64,000 nucleotides of DNA from Fontisubflavum oceani (GCF_030407165.1 NZ_CP129111.1:2170001-2234000), one strand, 5' to 3'; numbered from the stretch's first letter, positions 27,719 to 39,609 are shown. Made by a program: numbers and translations. The notes: generated from the sequence alone by a model not told the origin.

Positions 27719-28193
27719 TCAAAGGTGGAAAATTCGAGTTCGCAATGGCCCGGATATCGGGGGAAGATCAAGCATCTCACATTTGCCTAGGGCGAGGGGC
27801 GGTGTACGAATGCCTATGCAACGCTATGCTAGAAAAGACGGCTCAAGGAAAGTTGGCTGGCCTATACCCTCCCCCGGTTTGCTCCCGCCAAGCTCCGGGT
27901 TTCTCATTGCACTGCTCTGTTGATCTATGTGCCACTCCAAATTTTGGTTGCTGAACGAGTTCGGCGTACGGATGCGGATTCAGTTGCGCTAGCATCCGGC
28001 GCAGCTTTGAAAAACATGAGCAAAGCTGAGCAACGCGAAGTCACTATGGAATTGAAGCGTCAGCGGGGCATGTCGACCGACCTTGCGGATGGCATGGAAT
28101 CTGAAGCCTTGATAGCAAGAAGTTCCCGCGTTGCTCGGTGCTTGAAGATTCACATAGTATAATACTATCAATCTGATAGCACTCCCGCTTAGC
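27719..28193. other. Intergenic region upstream of adhesin
   Basis: It holds no supportable gene; the open frame at 27920-28162 lacks family resemblance and a ribosome binding site. It probably contains the adhesin promoter, since the 28130-28190 part is AT-rich. Confidence 0.4.
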
Positions 28194-31100
28194 TTGAATA
28201 ATTGCGCCGATCGAGTTTTGGTGCGACAGGTTTGGGACACTTGCTGTTTCGACACGCTAAGCCAAGAATTACTGGGGAACGTTTTGGACAGGCCTTTTTT
28301 TGAGCGGCATGGCGCATTACTTCGATTAGTTCTGACGCTCATTGTGATTACTTTGACGTTTGCTCTTCATGATGGCAGAGCGAACGCGCAGGGAACGTTT
28401 AACTTCGAAACCGCGACCGACAGCGGAAATACGGTCAGCGAAACGATAGGTTCGGTTGAGGTCACCGTCGGTGCGTCTGTTTCCGCAGGTGACGTGAATG
28501 TGTCCCTGATAAACACTGGCAACGCTCAAAACTTCAGCGGTTTTGCTTTGCGAACCGACGGAACCTCGGAAACATGGACCGTCTCCTTCGATCAAGCGGT
28601 TGACGTTACATCTATGAAGGTGCTCGAAGATGTTGCTGGGGATGTACGCTTTGTCTTCACACCGATCGGAGGGACCAACAGCGTTGTGAATTTTGATTTC
28701 TTTGGTGCGGGAAGCCCACCTGATGGTCAAACAGCGACGTTGAATTTTGAAAGTGTAACCGGGTTTACCATAAGATTTCAGGACGCGAATAACCCTGGCG
28801 CGTTTGCTCCACCGTTAGCCACCATTGTTTTTGATGAGATTATCACGACAGCGGCCGGTCCGGCTGAACCCGAAGTGTCCCTTTCTTCGACCACAACTTC
28901 GATCCTTGAAGCTGGTGGTCAGGTGACGCTGACGGCCACGGCGGATTCTGCGGTGTCCGGTGATTTGACTGTTCCTATCACCTTTACCGGGACCGCATCT
29001 GGCAGCGATTACTCCGGCGCCGGAGACATCACGATCACCGATGGGAACACAACTGGCACTGTCACGCTGACTGCAACGCAAGACACCACTGATGAAGACA
29101 ATGAAACGATCATTGCAACCATCAATTCGGCCACGATTTCCGGGGCAACGGCTGGCTCTCCCGACGCGCAGACGATTACCATCACAGATGACGATCCGGC
29201 CCCAGTCATTGATATTGATGACGTCACCTTGGGCGAAGGCGACGCTGGCAACACGACATTTGATTTCACAGTAACCCTTGATCGCGCATCCAGCAGCATC
29301 GTGACTGTCAGTTACGCGACGACGAGTGCGGGTGGAACAACAGTAGCAGGAACGGACTACACCGCGATCGGCAGCACGCAGCTTACGTTTGATCCAGGCG
29401 AGACCAGCAAAACCGTGAGTGTGTCTGTGGCTGGCGACGAGGTCGTGGAACGCGATGAAACTTTCTCGGTTACTTTGTCGTCTCCGTCTAACGCTTCAAT
29501 CGGTGACGGAACTGGCGCGGGTACGATCACCAATGATGATGCGGCGATCGTTACCATTGCGGATGTCGCCGTCGACGAGAACTCTGGAACAGCCACGATC
29601 ACCTTGACGTTGATCAACGCGGTTGATGGTGGCTTCGATGTGAACGTCTCGACGGCGGATGGGACGGCCACGACGGCTGACAGCGATTATACGGCAGCAA
29701 CCAACGCGCCAGTAACCTTTGCGGGCACCGCTTCTGAGACAGAGACCTTCACCGTTACACTTGGCGGAGACACGAAGGTCGAGGCCGACGAGACCGTCAA
29801 CATCGCCATGTCAAACCTTGTTCCGGTCACGGTGGATGCAGGTGACATCGACATCACGGATGGGGCGACGCTGACGCTGACCAATGATGACCAGGCGTCG
29901 GTGATCATTGCGGATGTGTCCGGCAATGAGGATGACGGTGCGATTACCGTAGCTGTAACTCTGGATACCGCCGTGGATGGTGGGTTTGATGTGGACGTTT
30001 CGACAACGGACGGGGCCGCAACAACGGCGGATAACGATTACACAGCTGTGGTAAACCAAACGCTGACGTTTGCTGGCGCGGCGGGTGAGACCGAAACCTT
30101 TACGGTCACGCCGACCTCTGACGGTACCCTCGAAGGAAACGAAACCGTCGAGATCAACATGAGCGGCCTGAGCACCAACAACGGTGTGGGCGCCGGTGAC
30201 ATCGACATCACGGATGGCGCAACAGTGACCATCCTGAATGACGATAGCATCAGCGGATCGGTCAACGACCCGAGCGTTGCCGAGGGCGACTCAGGGTCCA
30301 CCACCCTGACCTATACGGTCACGCTCTCTCACGCGGCACCCGCTGGCGGCGCTTCGTTCAGCTACGCAACGACGAACGGCACGGCGTCGGATGGTACCGA
30401 CTATACGGGCGTGGCGGGCACAGTGAGCATTGCTGTGGGACAGACAACCGGGACCGTCGACGTCGCGGTCTCCGGCGACAGCGTTGTGGAACGCGATGAG
30501 ACGATCACGCTGACGCTGTCGAACCCGCTCGGCACCGATGTTGTCATCGACGACGCGACGGGCACTGGCACGATCACGAATGATGATACCGCGACGGTGA
30601 CGATCGCGGATGTTTCGGTTGATGAGAACAGCGGCATCGCAACAATCACCCTGACCCTCGATGCGGAGGTGGATGATGGGTTTGCCGTTGATGTCTCGAC
30701 GGCAGATGGCACGGCGGCCACGGCAGACAGCGATTATACGGCTGTGACGAGCCAAACAGAGACCTTTGCCGGGACCGCGTCGGAAACCGAAACACTGACC
30801 GTAACCCTCGGCGGAGATACAAAGGTCGAGGCGGATGAGACCGTCACCCTGTCGATGTCGAACCTGGTGCCTGCTACGGTGGATGCCAGCGACATCACGA
30901 TCACGGACACCGGTACGCTGACGCTCAACAACGACGACGCGGCCACGGTGACGATTGCGGATGTGGCGGTCAGCGAAGACGCCGGCACGGCAACTATCAC
31001 GCTGACCTTGGACAATGAAGTTGATGGCGGGTTTGACGTTGATGTTTCGACGTCGGATGGCACCGCGACCACGGCAGACAGCGACTATACGGCCGTCACC

Positions 31101-33846
31101 AATGCAACAGAGACCTTTGCGGGCAGCGCGTCGGAAACCGAAACGCTTTCTGTCACCATCGGCGTGGATGCCAAGCCCGAGGACAACGAGACCGTTGGCA
31201 TTGCGATGTCAAACCTCGTGCCAGTTACGGTCGACCCAAGCGACATTACCATTACAGACACAGCGACGCTGACGATCAATAATGACGATGGACCACCGAC
31301 GCTGACGGTGGCCGACATCTCCGTTAATGAAGGCGATGGAAATGCGGTGCTGACGGCACAACTCAACACCGTATCCGTACAAACGATCTCGTTCAGTTGG
31401 TCGACATCGGATGGCTCGGCGGTGGCGCCAGGCGATTACACGGCGCAAGCGAGCCAATCGGCCAGCATCACACCCGGCAATACCTCTGTGCAGTTGAGCG
31501 TGCCTTTGAATGATGATAGTTTGGAAGAAGCCGCTGAAACATTCACGGTGGTCCTTTCCTCCGTCACCAACGCGACTGCCCCTGCTGGCCCTGCCACTGT
31601 GACGATTGGCGCCAACGATTTGGTTGCACCCACGCTGTTGTCTTTTGAGCGTAGGACGCCAACAAGTGAAAATACCAACGCCGATCAGCTAGAGTTCACG
31701 GCGACCTTCTCCGAGGATGTCACGGGTGTGGATACTGGTGACTTTGCGGCAAACGGAACGACCGCGAGCGTCAGTTCAGTGAGTGCAGCCTCAGCAAGTG
31801 TTTATGCTGTCACGCTATCTGGTGGAGATCTTGCTGGCCTTGACGGGGTCGTGGGCTTGGATGTGGCTGGGTCGGTCTCGATCGCAGATTTGGTCGGCAA
31901 TGCTGTTCCGTCCTCAGAGCCTGCAACGGATCAGACCTATACCGTCGACAATGAGGCACCGAGCACCGCGCTATCGGCAGGTCCGGGTCCTTTCAACGGC
32001 GACTTCACGGTGACGCTGACCTTCGGCCAGGCCATGTCTGGCGTCGCGTTAGGCGACATCGTTGTCGGCAGCGGCACGGCCAGCAACTTGCAGACCAGCG
32101 ACAACACCGTCTTCACCTTCACCGTGACGCCCACAGCCGATGGGACGGTGACGGTCGACTTCCCGGCGAGCGGCGCGACAGACTTGGCCGGAAACGACAA
32201 CGTGGCAGCAACTCAACTGAGCCGTGGATCAGACATCACCTCGCCTGATGTTACGATCACAGCGCCTGGCCTGTCCGTGTCGTCGGTCAATGCACCCTTC
32301 CAGGTTCAGATCACCTTCACCGAGCCTGTGACGGGCTTTGCGGTGGGCGACATCGTCGTGGGCAACGCCGCCGCTTCCAGCCCTCGCCACAGCCGATAAT
32401 CTCAACTTTACCGCCACAATTACCCCAAGCGGGCCAGGTGATGTCACAGTGGATGTGGCCGCCGGTGTGGCTCAGGATGCCGTGGGCAATGACAACGCAG
32501 CGGCCACAACCTTCAGCGTCACAAACGATACCACGGCCCCGGTTGTGACCCTCGGCGGGCCAGGTGCTGTCTTCGTCAACACCTTTGCGCTCAGTATCAG
32601 CGCCACAGAAGACATTACGGGATTAGCCGAGGGTGACTTTGTCGTCACTGGCGGCAGCGTGGTTGCAGCAAGCCTAAGCGGGTCTGGGGATAGCTACATA
32701 GTCCAGATTGAACCGGTCTTGGGGCAAACCGTGGACGTCACCTTGCCAGCCGGGGCCGTGCAGGACATTGCGGGAAACCCGACCACGGCCGCATCCGCCT
32801 ATTCAGTCCAAGCAGGAAGCCCTGAAAGTGAGTTCGAGGCCAATCGTGAGGCAATCATTGAGATCGTTCAGGAAGATGCGACACGACGCCTAACCAATGA
32901 AATGAGCGCAAATGCGGAAATGATTGAGCGCGGCTTGGAGCGCTTTATCGACAGTTTCCAAAACCCGGATACCGCGACGCGCGACATCCCCTTCGATGTA
33001 ACCGGCCGGGTTGGTGGTACCTATGGCGAACACCTTAGCACCAATGGAACTGTCTTTGGGCAGCGTAACTTGGACAGTGGAGCGCTCCGCACGGCCATGG
33101 GTCAGTTCGATGTGGCGGTTGATGAAGACAACAGCTGGGCAGCACAGATCTCTGGGCGTTTGACCTATGAGTTCAGCATCACCGACGACACCCGCTTGGG
33201 CTATTTCTTTGGAGGCAGTCTCAGCCGAGGTGAGATCGCAGGGGCCTTTAATGGAGACACCCGAAGCATCAGCGGAATTGTCGGTGGTTATGGTCTGACC
33301 CGGTTGCAGGAGAACCTCTTTGCGTCGGGCTATGTCGGTGTAGGCTATGCTCGGACCGATTTGTCTTTCTCCAACACCACGCTTGCTTTAAGTGGCGATT
33401 ACGGCGCCTTCTCCTATTACGGCGGTGCCAGCTTGACAGGAAGCATCGCCAACCCATCCGGTGTCGAGTTCCGGCCACAACTGGCCTTCGACTATGGGCA
33501 AACGGACATTGGTGTGGTCGGCCTCCAGGCCTCTGCCTTTGGCCTAACATCGCCCGTCAGCACCGATTATGGGGCCGTATCGATCCTTGACATGACGGTG
33601 GCCACCGAATTCATCTTCCCGATCGACATGCAGGCAGGCTTTGCGTCTCTATCCTTTGAGCCGCAGCTGATCTGCCGCCGCGCCACTGGAAGCGTGGATG
33701 AAGAAAGCTGCGGGGGCGGCCTGGGCCTGGGGTTGGAGGGCAAGACCGAAAACGGCAACACCCGCTATGGCATTGAGGTCGACGTCACAGAGGTGAGCGG
33801 GATTAGACAATCCGCCGCACGACTGTTTTTCGAGGCGGAGTTTTAG
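28194..33846 (+). pseudogene. Giant Calx-beta/Ig-repeat autotransporter-like adhesin, one-base frameshift
   Basis: Restored length is about 1,883 residues. Start candidates are TTG 28194 or a later TTG (LDRPFFERHG); a signal-peptide-like segment, LLRLVLTLIVITLTF ending in RANAQ, follows. Next come an N-terminal domain to about residue 220, then at least six Calx-beta domains (repeats of DNDD-type ends, DYTAV, and VEADETV), Ig-like domains with SGVALGDIVVG and SEDVTGVDTGDF, an alpha-helical linker (EFEANREAIIEIVQEDATRR) and a beta-barrel of about 280 residues ending in FFEAEF, a terminal aromatic typical of outer-membrane barrels. It is likely displayed on the cell surface for adhesion, binding calcium. 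The frame breaks in the CCC run 32381-32383: NAAAS-SLATADN is restored by dropping one C. IS remnants flank it. Confidence 0.85.
29550..31290 (+). repeat. Tandem Calx-beta coding repeats
   Basis: Units of about 330-360 bases starting with GCGGATGT-like codons (IADV) and ending in AATGATGAC-like codons (NDD) recur near 29550, 29905, 30590 and 30945, with a divergent unit at 30250. Translation differs by few residues (for example SMSNLVPATVDASDITITD against AMSNLVPVTVDPSDITITD). Near-identical units can recombine, so copy number may vary between strains. Confidence 0.75.
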
Positions 33847-34011
33847 TGGCATGTCGCATCGAGTGCTTTTTCGTCGGCAAATTAGGGGCCTTTCGCTGAG
33901 TAAACACTTGCATTCGAAAAATGGTGCCAGCGTGATCTCTCCAAAGCAGGTGCGATTGGCCGTTCTACTGGATTGCCATTCTCTTTTACGGTTCTGATAG
34001 ATTAGTTATCT

Positions 34012-35752
34012 GAGCCTGACCCCGAGCCCGGCAGCGATCATGCGGCCTATATATCCAGAGCTGGCTGAAAGTCCCGCATTCCAGACCTCTGAGCTCCTTC
34101 AGATTTCACGATGGGAACGAATGGCGGCATTGGCGGGCCGCACCGCAGCATTGAAAGAGGCCACCGAACGGCAGCTTTCCGCTGATTCTGTTGAAAAGCA
34201 ATGTGTTGCTGATGCAGAAAGTGGTGCACTGAACGGAGCGCGAGCGCCTTTCTGATCAGGCTTTTCGCATTTGCTGCGGTGCAGGAAAGATCTTGGCCAG
34301 TTTGCGGAGGTTCTGGGCGGTGGCGGCGAGGAGGAATTCGTCGTTTGCACCGCATGGGCCGCGCAATCGCAGCCGCCCCAACCCGAGGATGCGTTTGAGA
34401 TGGGCAAACAGCATCTCGACCTTCTTCCGGAGCTTCATCGAGATGTCGTACTGGCGGGTCTTGGCGATGTCGCGTGCGACCTGGCGGGCGTCTTCGGTTT
34501 CTTCACGGGTGATCTTACGCGCATCAGCGTTCGGGCAGCATTTGGCTTTTGACGAACAGGCCTGACATATCTCCTTCAAGGCCCGATAACGGGCCGTGCC
34601 CTTGCCAGTCGGACCTCGGGTCGGGTCGGAATAATTCCGGCGGAACTGCTTCAGAGCGTGGCCTTCGGGACAGATGTACTGGTCGTTCTCTGAATCCCAC
34701 TCGAAGTCAGCGCGGGTCCAGGTTCCGTCGTTGCGCCCAGACTTGTCGAACACTGGGATATGCGGCGCGATCTTGCGGTCCACTAACCAGCCAAGCAAAG
34801 GCCCGGTGCCGTAGGCGGTGTCTGCTATCAGCCGCTCTGGATGCAGATCAAACTTGGCCTTCACCCGGTTGAGCATGGTCTTGGTCGATCCAACCTCGGC
34901 CTGACGGATTGAGCGGGTGGCTTCCACGTCGACAATGACGCCGTGGTCTGTGTCGATCAGATAGTTGTCCGAATAACTAAAGAACGCAGGGCCTTTGCGT
35001 GCTGCTGTTCATTGGCTAGCTGGATCGGAATGCGAGGTGAACTTGGGCTGTACCTCGCTGGCGGCACCAAATGCGGACTCGTCCAGCGTATCGAGATACT
35101 CGCGCACAGCACGGGGCGCATTGGCCGGATCGATGCCTGCAGCATCCCATTCTTCCTTCGGAGTGGAGTTCTGTTTGTTTGCATCAGCTTCGATCAAGCT
35201 AGCATCAATCGCCATCCGCTGGCCGCTGACCAGGCCTTCTTCGATGCACCGCGCCACCGTCGTTTCGAAAAGATGGCGCAGCAGCTCGCTCTCGCGGAAC
35301 CGACCATGCCGGTTCTTCGAGAAGGTGGAGTGGTCTGGAACGCGGTCGGTCAGATCGAGACGACAAAACCAGCGGTAGGCCAGGTTCAGATGCACCTCCT
35401 CGCAGAGCCGTCTCTCGGACCGGATGCCGAAGCAATAGCCAACAAGCAGCATGCGGATCAGCAGTTCAGGGTCGATGGAAGGACGCCCGGTGTGGCTGTA
35501 GAAATCTGCAAGATGGGGACGAATGCTGCTCAGATCGACGAAACGATCAATCGAGCGCAGAAGGTGATCTTGAGGGACATGGGCTTCCAGCGAGAACTCG
35601 TAGAACAGCGCCGCTTGCGCTTCTTGCCTTGGACCCATCATCGCCAAATCCTCCCTGCAGAAGGAATTGAATCAGCGACCTACCATTCGATCAAGAAAGA
35701 GTTTTTCAACGAAATAAGCCCATCTGAACTGTTGCTCCTTAAGGTCAGGCTC
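34012..35752 (-). mobile_element. IS1182-like insertion sequence (candidate limits)
   Basis: A 10 bp perfect terminal inverted repeat candidate, GAGCCTGACC at 34012-34021 and GGTCAGGCTC at 35743-35752, brackets the transposase gene. The 1.74 kb length suits the IS1182 family. Target duplications could not be identified with confidence. Confidence 0.6.
34256..35647 (-). pseudogene. IS1182-family DDE transposase, one in-frame TGA
   Basis: The frame runs from 35647 (MAMMGPRQEAQAALFYEFSL) to 34256 with one TGA at 35009-35011. The first half contains the catalytic Asp in AIDASLIEADAN; the second contains LIADTAYGTG and the Glu in VEMLFAHLKRILGL, so all DDE residues are encoded. At the stop the text reads DPASQ-stop-TAARKGPAFFSYS, where related transposases have a Trp, so TGG to TGA is a single change. 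With the stop it cannot make a full transposase. Confidence 0.88.
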
Positions 35753-36004
35753 GTCTTGTGACCTCCTGGCCTGGCTAGGGTGTGAGGCGCAAACCAGCGG
35801 CTGTTGAGTGAGAAAAACTCATGGACTACTGTGGTTCATATCGGACAGATTTGGTCGCGAGTGGAGACTTAACTCGGCTCCCAAAACGTGGAATCGCAGC
35901 GATCTTTCAAATGCTTGGGGTTAAATGCATACTCTCAGGGGGGTGCATATAGGGGTAGCAGCAGAGCATGTGTTATGAGATTTCAGCGCGATAACAATCG
36001 CTTG
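35753..36004. other. Short region, no gene seen
   Basis: AT-richer sequence between the insertion sequence and the serine-recombinase fragment; nothing recognisable. Confidence 0.35.
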
Positions 36005-36616
36005 CTAGGTCAGTGTGAAGCCGCCCCCCGCATCATCTCGAAATTTCGCGTCAAATCCTCCAAAAATTACAGAGGCTTGCGGAGTTCGATACCCGTCATT
36101 TCGTTTGTAGGGAATTCGCTCTGCAAACGCCAGTTTCAGCACAATCCTGCGGTGCTCTGGATTGCTGGAATTCCATAGTTTCCAAGGGTTTGACAGAAGG
36201 TGCAGGGCGAGTTCGGTGCATTTGGATGCCGCCCGCGCGGGCACGCCGATTTGCGACAGTTTTTCCTGTGTAAGTAGCTTGTCTTCGTCGAGGCGTTTGA
36301 TCTTGCGCTCATAGGCCTTGGCAGCATGCGCACTGCGCGTTTCACCGATGCGATCCAGGAAGCCATCAATCTACTTATCCAGCTTAGCGATGGATTTCGC
36401 GAGCGCATTCTTGGTTGCAGCAAGTTGTTCGGAACGCTGCGCCCAGGCATCGGCGAACATCTTCCGAACGATTTCGATCAACCGGGCGGTCGCACGCATC
36501 GCCTTAAGAAGGTCTTCAAACTCGCCTTCGATGACATCGCGCCTGATCGACTTGCCGTATGAGACGCAGCTCTTCTGGGCCTCTCGTCTGTTGCTGGTTC
36601 CAGCGTGTGCAATCAC
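36005..36616 (-). pseudogene. Large serine recombinase, C-terminal fragment
   Basis: The translation gives CVSYGKSIRRDVIEGEFEDLL, the region after the zinc ribbon of large serine recombinases, then the coiled-coil KMFADAWAQRSEQLAATKNALAK and, after TAG at 36371-36373, IDGFLDRIGETRSAHAAKAYERK, HLLSNPWKLWNSSNPEHRR and VLKLAFAERIPYKRNDGYRTP. The TAG replaces a codon that would be CAG by one change. The catalytic N-terminal domain is missing: upstream sequence belongs to the AraC gene region. It is a relic of a phage or transposon integrase. Confidence 0.82.
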
Positions 36617-36853
36617 GCCCCGAGGCCGCGGCGCGTACCCAGCCGCGGCACCTCAAAAATTGGATGCTTAGATCACGAGTGCGTGAGATGGCAGAGCTCA
36701 CTTGGATGCCCGTCTCAATATTCCTGGACGCGGTATCCGAAGCATCGGCGATCGTTCAGTCAGATATCGAAGTTGCGGGGGAAGGCATCGCATCGTGCAG
36801 GTCGCGATTGCCCGCGACACGACATCATTGTTCTGGGTTCGACGGTCAAACAC

Positions 36854-38008
36854 ATGCCCAAACCGCAGTTAGACAGCCGAGGCGCCGAGTGCGACCTGCC
36901 AACGAGGCCGGTGGTCGTGGCCGCGCCGATCTCCACGCCTGCGCCGGCCAATCGCGCGCGTGAAGTGCCGGAGGCCAACTACAGCCTGCCCCATACAAAG
37001 CTCGATCTTGAGGGCTTGTCTCAACAAGAGAAGATGGATGTCTGGCGCGCGCATTTCTCCGGCCTGTTCGATGTGAGTTTGCACAACCTGGCACATCAGG
37101 AGTTTGACGCGAGCGCCGAGGCTTATCGCATCGGTCAAACTGTCCTCGGCCATTATCGGGTGACGAACTCCGGCATCCGGCGCACTCAGAAGAACCTGAA
37201 GCTGGAGCGGGAAGATCTCTTGGTGCTTCGGATCCATCTGGCCGGCGTGACACGGGGGGCCATGGGTGGTGTCTCATTCAAGATGGAACCCGGTCGTCTA
37301 ACGCTATTTGATTTTCATCAGGACTATCAGGCCAGCGAACACGATGCCGATTTTGTCAGTCTGACCTTTCCTTATGCGGCGCTTGGGTATGACCCATCGA
37401 AACATGCCGCGCTTTTGCAATTGCCGGTCGACTCGGCAGTGGGACGGGTCATTCGGAGCAACCTTGAAATGCTTCTCGATATCGTCCCACCGGGGTCGGT
37501 CAACGATGCCCCCACTTTGGCAGATGGGTTTGTTGGCCTGATGAAGGGGCTGATTACGCGCGATCTGCGCGATGAGACTGTGTTCCGAGCGTCGGTTCGC
37601 GCCCGGGAGGTCGCAGTCCGCCGGTATATCGAGCAGCATCTCCGTGAGCCCGAGCTTAATGCAGACGCGATCTGTCGGGCTGTGGGGGTGTCCCGGCCGG
37701 TCTTGTATCGCATGTTTTCGGAAGAAGGCGGCCTGCGTCGCGCGGTGACGCGCATGCGTCTTGAGCGCGCATTGGAGGATCTATCGGTGTCACCACCCGA
37801 ACGCGGTGCGATCGGGCGCATCTCCAAACACTGGTCTTTTCACGATCAGGCCCATTTCACCCGGCTGTTCCGATCCACCTTCGGGTTCAATCCCAGCGAG
37901 GCACTGGCCTCGGCCTTGACGATGGACGCGAGCGAGACGGCCAATGACACTCCCGGCGGATCGCGCCGGCGCGCCGCACGCAAGCAGTTGATCGACCTGT
38001 ATACCTAG
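36854..38008 (+). CDS. AraC family transcriptional regulator
   Basis: A 384-residue protein, starting most likely at ATG 36854 (MPKPQLDSRGAECD); the longer open frame upstream runs through the recombinase relic. The N-terminal ligand or multimer domain (FDVSLHNLAHQEFDASAEAYRIGQTVLGHY) resembles the AraC_binding_2 type. The C-terminal double helix-turn-helix reads RRYIEQHLREPELNADAICRAVGVSRPVLYRMF and WSFHDQAHFTRLFRSTFGFNPSEAL. It has no clear target next to it; the two neighbouring genes are convergent, so it may act elsewhere. Confidence 0.85.
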   Translation: MPKPQLDSRGAECDLPTRPVVVAAPISTPAPANRAREVPEANYSLPHTKLDLEGLSQQEKMDVWRAHFSGLFDVSLHNLAHQEFDASAEAYRIGQTVLGHYRVTNSGIRRTQKNLKLEREDLLVLRIHLAGVTRGAMGGVSFKMEPGRLTLFDFHQDYQASEHDADFVSLTFPYAALGYDPSKHAALLQLPVDSAVGRVIRSNLEMLLDIVPPGSVNDAPTLADGFVGLMKGLITRDLRDETVFRASVRAREVAVRRYIEQHLREPELNADAICRAVGVSRPVLYRMFSEEGGLRRAVTRMRLERALEDLSVSPPERGAIGRISKHWSFHDQAHFTRLFRSTFGFNPSEALASALTMDASETANDTPGGSRRRAARKQLIDLYT

Positions 38009-38364
38009 GTCAGGTCGGTCAGAGCCTGTGGTTGTGCTTCTAAACAAGCACGCGATTGCACCAAGCCGAAGTGCGGGGCACCATCCTCCGTCTTCGTGTT
38101 GCCGTGCCGTTCTCAACCGCACCGGGCTTGAAACCAAACACCGTGAGGTTCTGCCCGCCCCATCTGAGCCATTTAAGCTTCCACACAGGGTTTGAAACCG
38201 GCCTAAAGCTGCCATCGGTCATACTAGTCTGATGCTGCCATGCAGTCCTTCGCAGCTGACTTTCGCCGTTGGTGCAAAGCTCTGCACCCGTCGGAAGTCA
38301 GGTATGCGGACAACTTGAAAGGGGGCGCATCGGCAGGAAACACCCTGAACGGGCCTGCGCGAAT
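38009..38364. other. Intergenic region between convergent genes
   Basis: It lies between the AraC gene and the convergent AlkB-like gene; no gene or terminator could be supported. Confidence 0.4.
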
Positions 38365-38961
38365 TCACTCGAAACGCATCTCACGAAATGTGAGTGACAA
38401 TCGCCGGGATCGGGGTTGCTTCTGGCCATTAACCATATCACTTTTTTGCGCCGGAATGGCATGAGTCCAAACGTGACGCGCTTCACCGGAGAGAATGAGC
38501 AAGCTTCCCGGCTCAAGGACCAAGTCAGTTTTTTGACCGACTTTGGTATTCTCTAGGCGCATCACGCAAGACGACAGAAGGCTCAATGACGCGATCACAT
38601 CACCAAAACAGGGCCTGCAATCCACATGCGCAGATATGCCCTGGCCTGGCATGTATTCATTCACAATGACCTGATCCGGGATGGAAGCGAAATGACCAGT
38701 ATGGGCCAGCCGCTCCGCCAGAACATGCAGATACGTGGGTAGTAGTCCGAGAAAATCTTCTTCCCGAGCCTGTCTTGCTTTGTAGTCATAGCGATAGCCA
38801 TAGTGCTGCACACGCCGTTTCAAATCGTTGCGCCAAGGTTGCGCATCAATCTTGTGCACCAGATAGTCGGCTTCCTCCCCTGAAATGAAATCGGGAAGAT
38901 ATTTCAGGCCCGAAGGAAATTCAGGCTGAAAAAACGAAAGTTGCGAAGGCTGTGTGCTCAT
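38365..38961 (-). CDS. AlkB-like 2-oxoglutarate/Fe(II)-dependent dioxygenase
   Basis: A 198-residue protein. Iron ligands are visible as HVD (in GQGISAHVDCRPCFGD) and the distal His in GEARHVWTHAI; the 2-oxoglutarate Arg is in SRRLSLTFRE at the C-terminus. The nucleotide-recognition lid region reads NDLKRRVQHYGYRYDY. AlkB proteins oxidatively demethylate alkylated bases; this compact version resembles the ABH6/ABH8-type branch more than E. coli AlkB. Its start overlaps the 3' end of the methyltransferase gene by 41 bases, so the two are co-transcribed, suggesting a shared nucleic-acid substrate. Confidence 0.88.
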   Translation of the reverse strand: MSTQPSQLSFFQPEFPSGLKYLPDFISGEEADYLVHKIDAQPWRNDLKRRVQHYGYRYDYKARQAREEDFLGLLPTYLHVLAERLAHTGHFASIPDQVIVNEYMPGQGISAHVDCRPCFGDVIASLSLLSSCVMRLENTKVGQKTDLVLEPGSLLILSGEARHVWTHAIPAQKSDMVNGQKQPRSRRLSLTFREMRFE

Positions 38962-39609
38962 TTATCGCTGACTCCTCATCACCCGTGTTCTGATGAGAAT
39001 AGGCCGGATAGTCTTTGGGGTTGAAAGTATAGATGTCTGGGGCTGTAAAACCAGCTTTCCTGGCTGCCTCATCTATCCTGAACGCGCCCTCGTAGAAAGG
39101 GCTATCCACTGTCGAGATGACGACAAGGCCACTGGATTTCAGGTGGGCGCGGCTGCTCTTCAGAAAGCGCGTGACGAGAACATGATTTGGGTTTTGACCG
39201 TAGAGCGCTTCGCGCGAGGCGACATTTGGGAACTGAAAGATAATGGTGCGAAATCGACGCTGCCCGATTGTCTTTGACAAACAGGTAGTATCAACGCCCG
39301 TTTTGACCTGCGAGCCAAGCTTGAGCAACTTCGCGGCGTTGTCATAGGCCGTATCGCCCAGATCAGCTTCTTCCTCGTATGCAGTGGCAAGAATGGATGA
39401 AGGCGTCCCCCCTTCAAACGCGCCAAAGCCAACGCAAAGCTAAAGTTGCCTTCGCCAACAAACAATGCGCTGCCAAGGCGAGCGCGGGCAGCGAAGTTAA
39501 ACTTTTGAGTGGTCTTGTTTAGTTTCTTCTCTTCAATGACTACTGCATCGCGACCTACGGCCTGCTGAACCGCATCAAGCACCGAAGCTCCCCGAAATTC
39601 ATATGTCAC
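38921..39609 (-). pseudogene. BMT5-like (DUF2431) Rossmann methyltransferase, one-base frameshift
   Basis: The start is uncertain: GTG ending at 39609 (TYEFRGASVLDAVQQ) or ATG at 39675. The N-terminal part has the SAM motif LFVGEGNFSFALALARLKG; in the shifted frame it continues as TPSSILATAYEEEADLG, then GVDTTCLSKTIGQRRF, IIFQFPNVASREA, HVLVTRFLKSSRAHL and GLVVISTVDSPFYEG. This order is that of the BMT5-like domain known from 25S rRNA uridine-N3 methyltransferases. The break lies in a run of six C at 39407-39412; a seventh base would restore about 229 residues. It overlaps the AlkB-like gene. Confidence 0.8.

Noticed and set aside
27920..28162. 80-codon open frame before the adhesin
   Set aside because: No ribosome binding site or recognisable family; cannot be supported.
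10272..35011. Recoding of TGA as Trp or another amino acid to explain in-frame TGA codons
   Set aside because: TGA is used as a normal stop by many intact genes here (for example at 2839-2841 and 43813-43815), and other broken genes have TAA or TAG.
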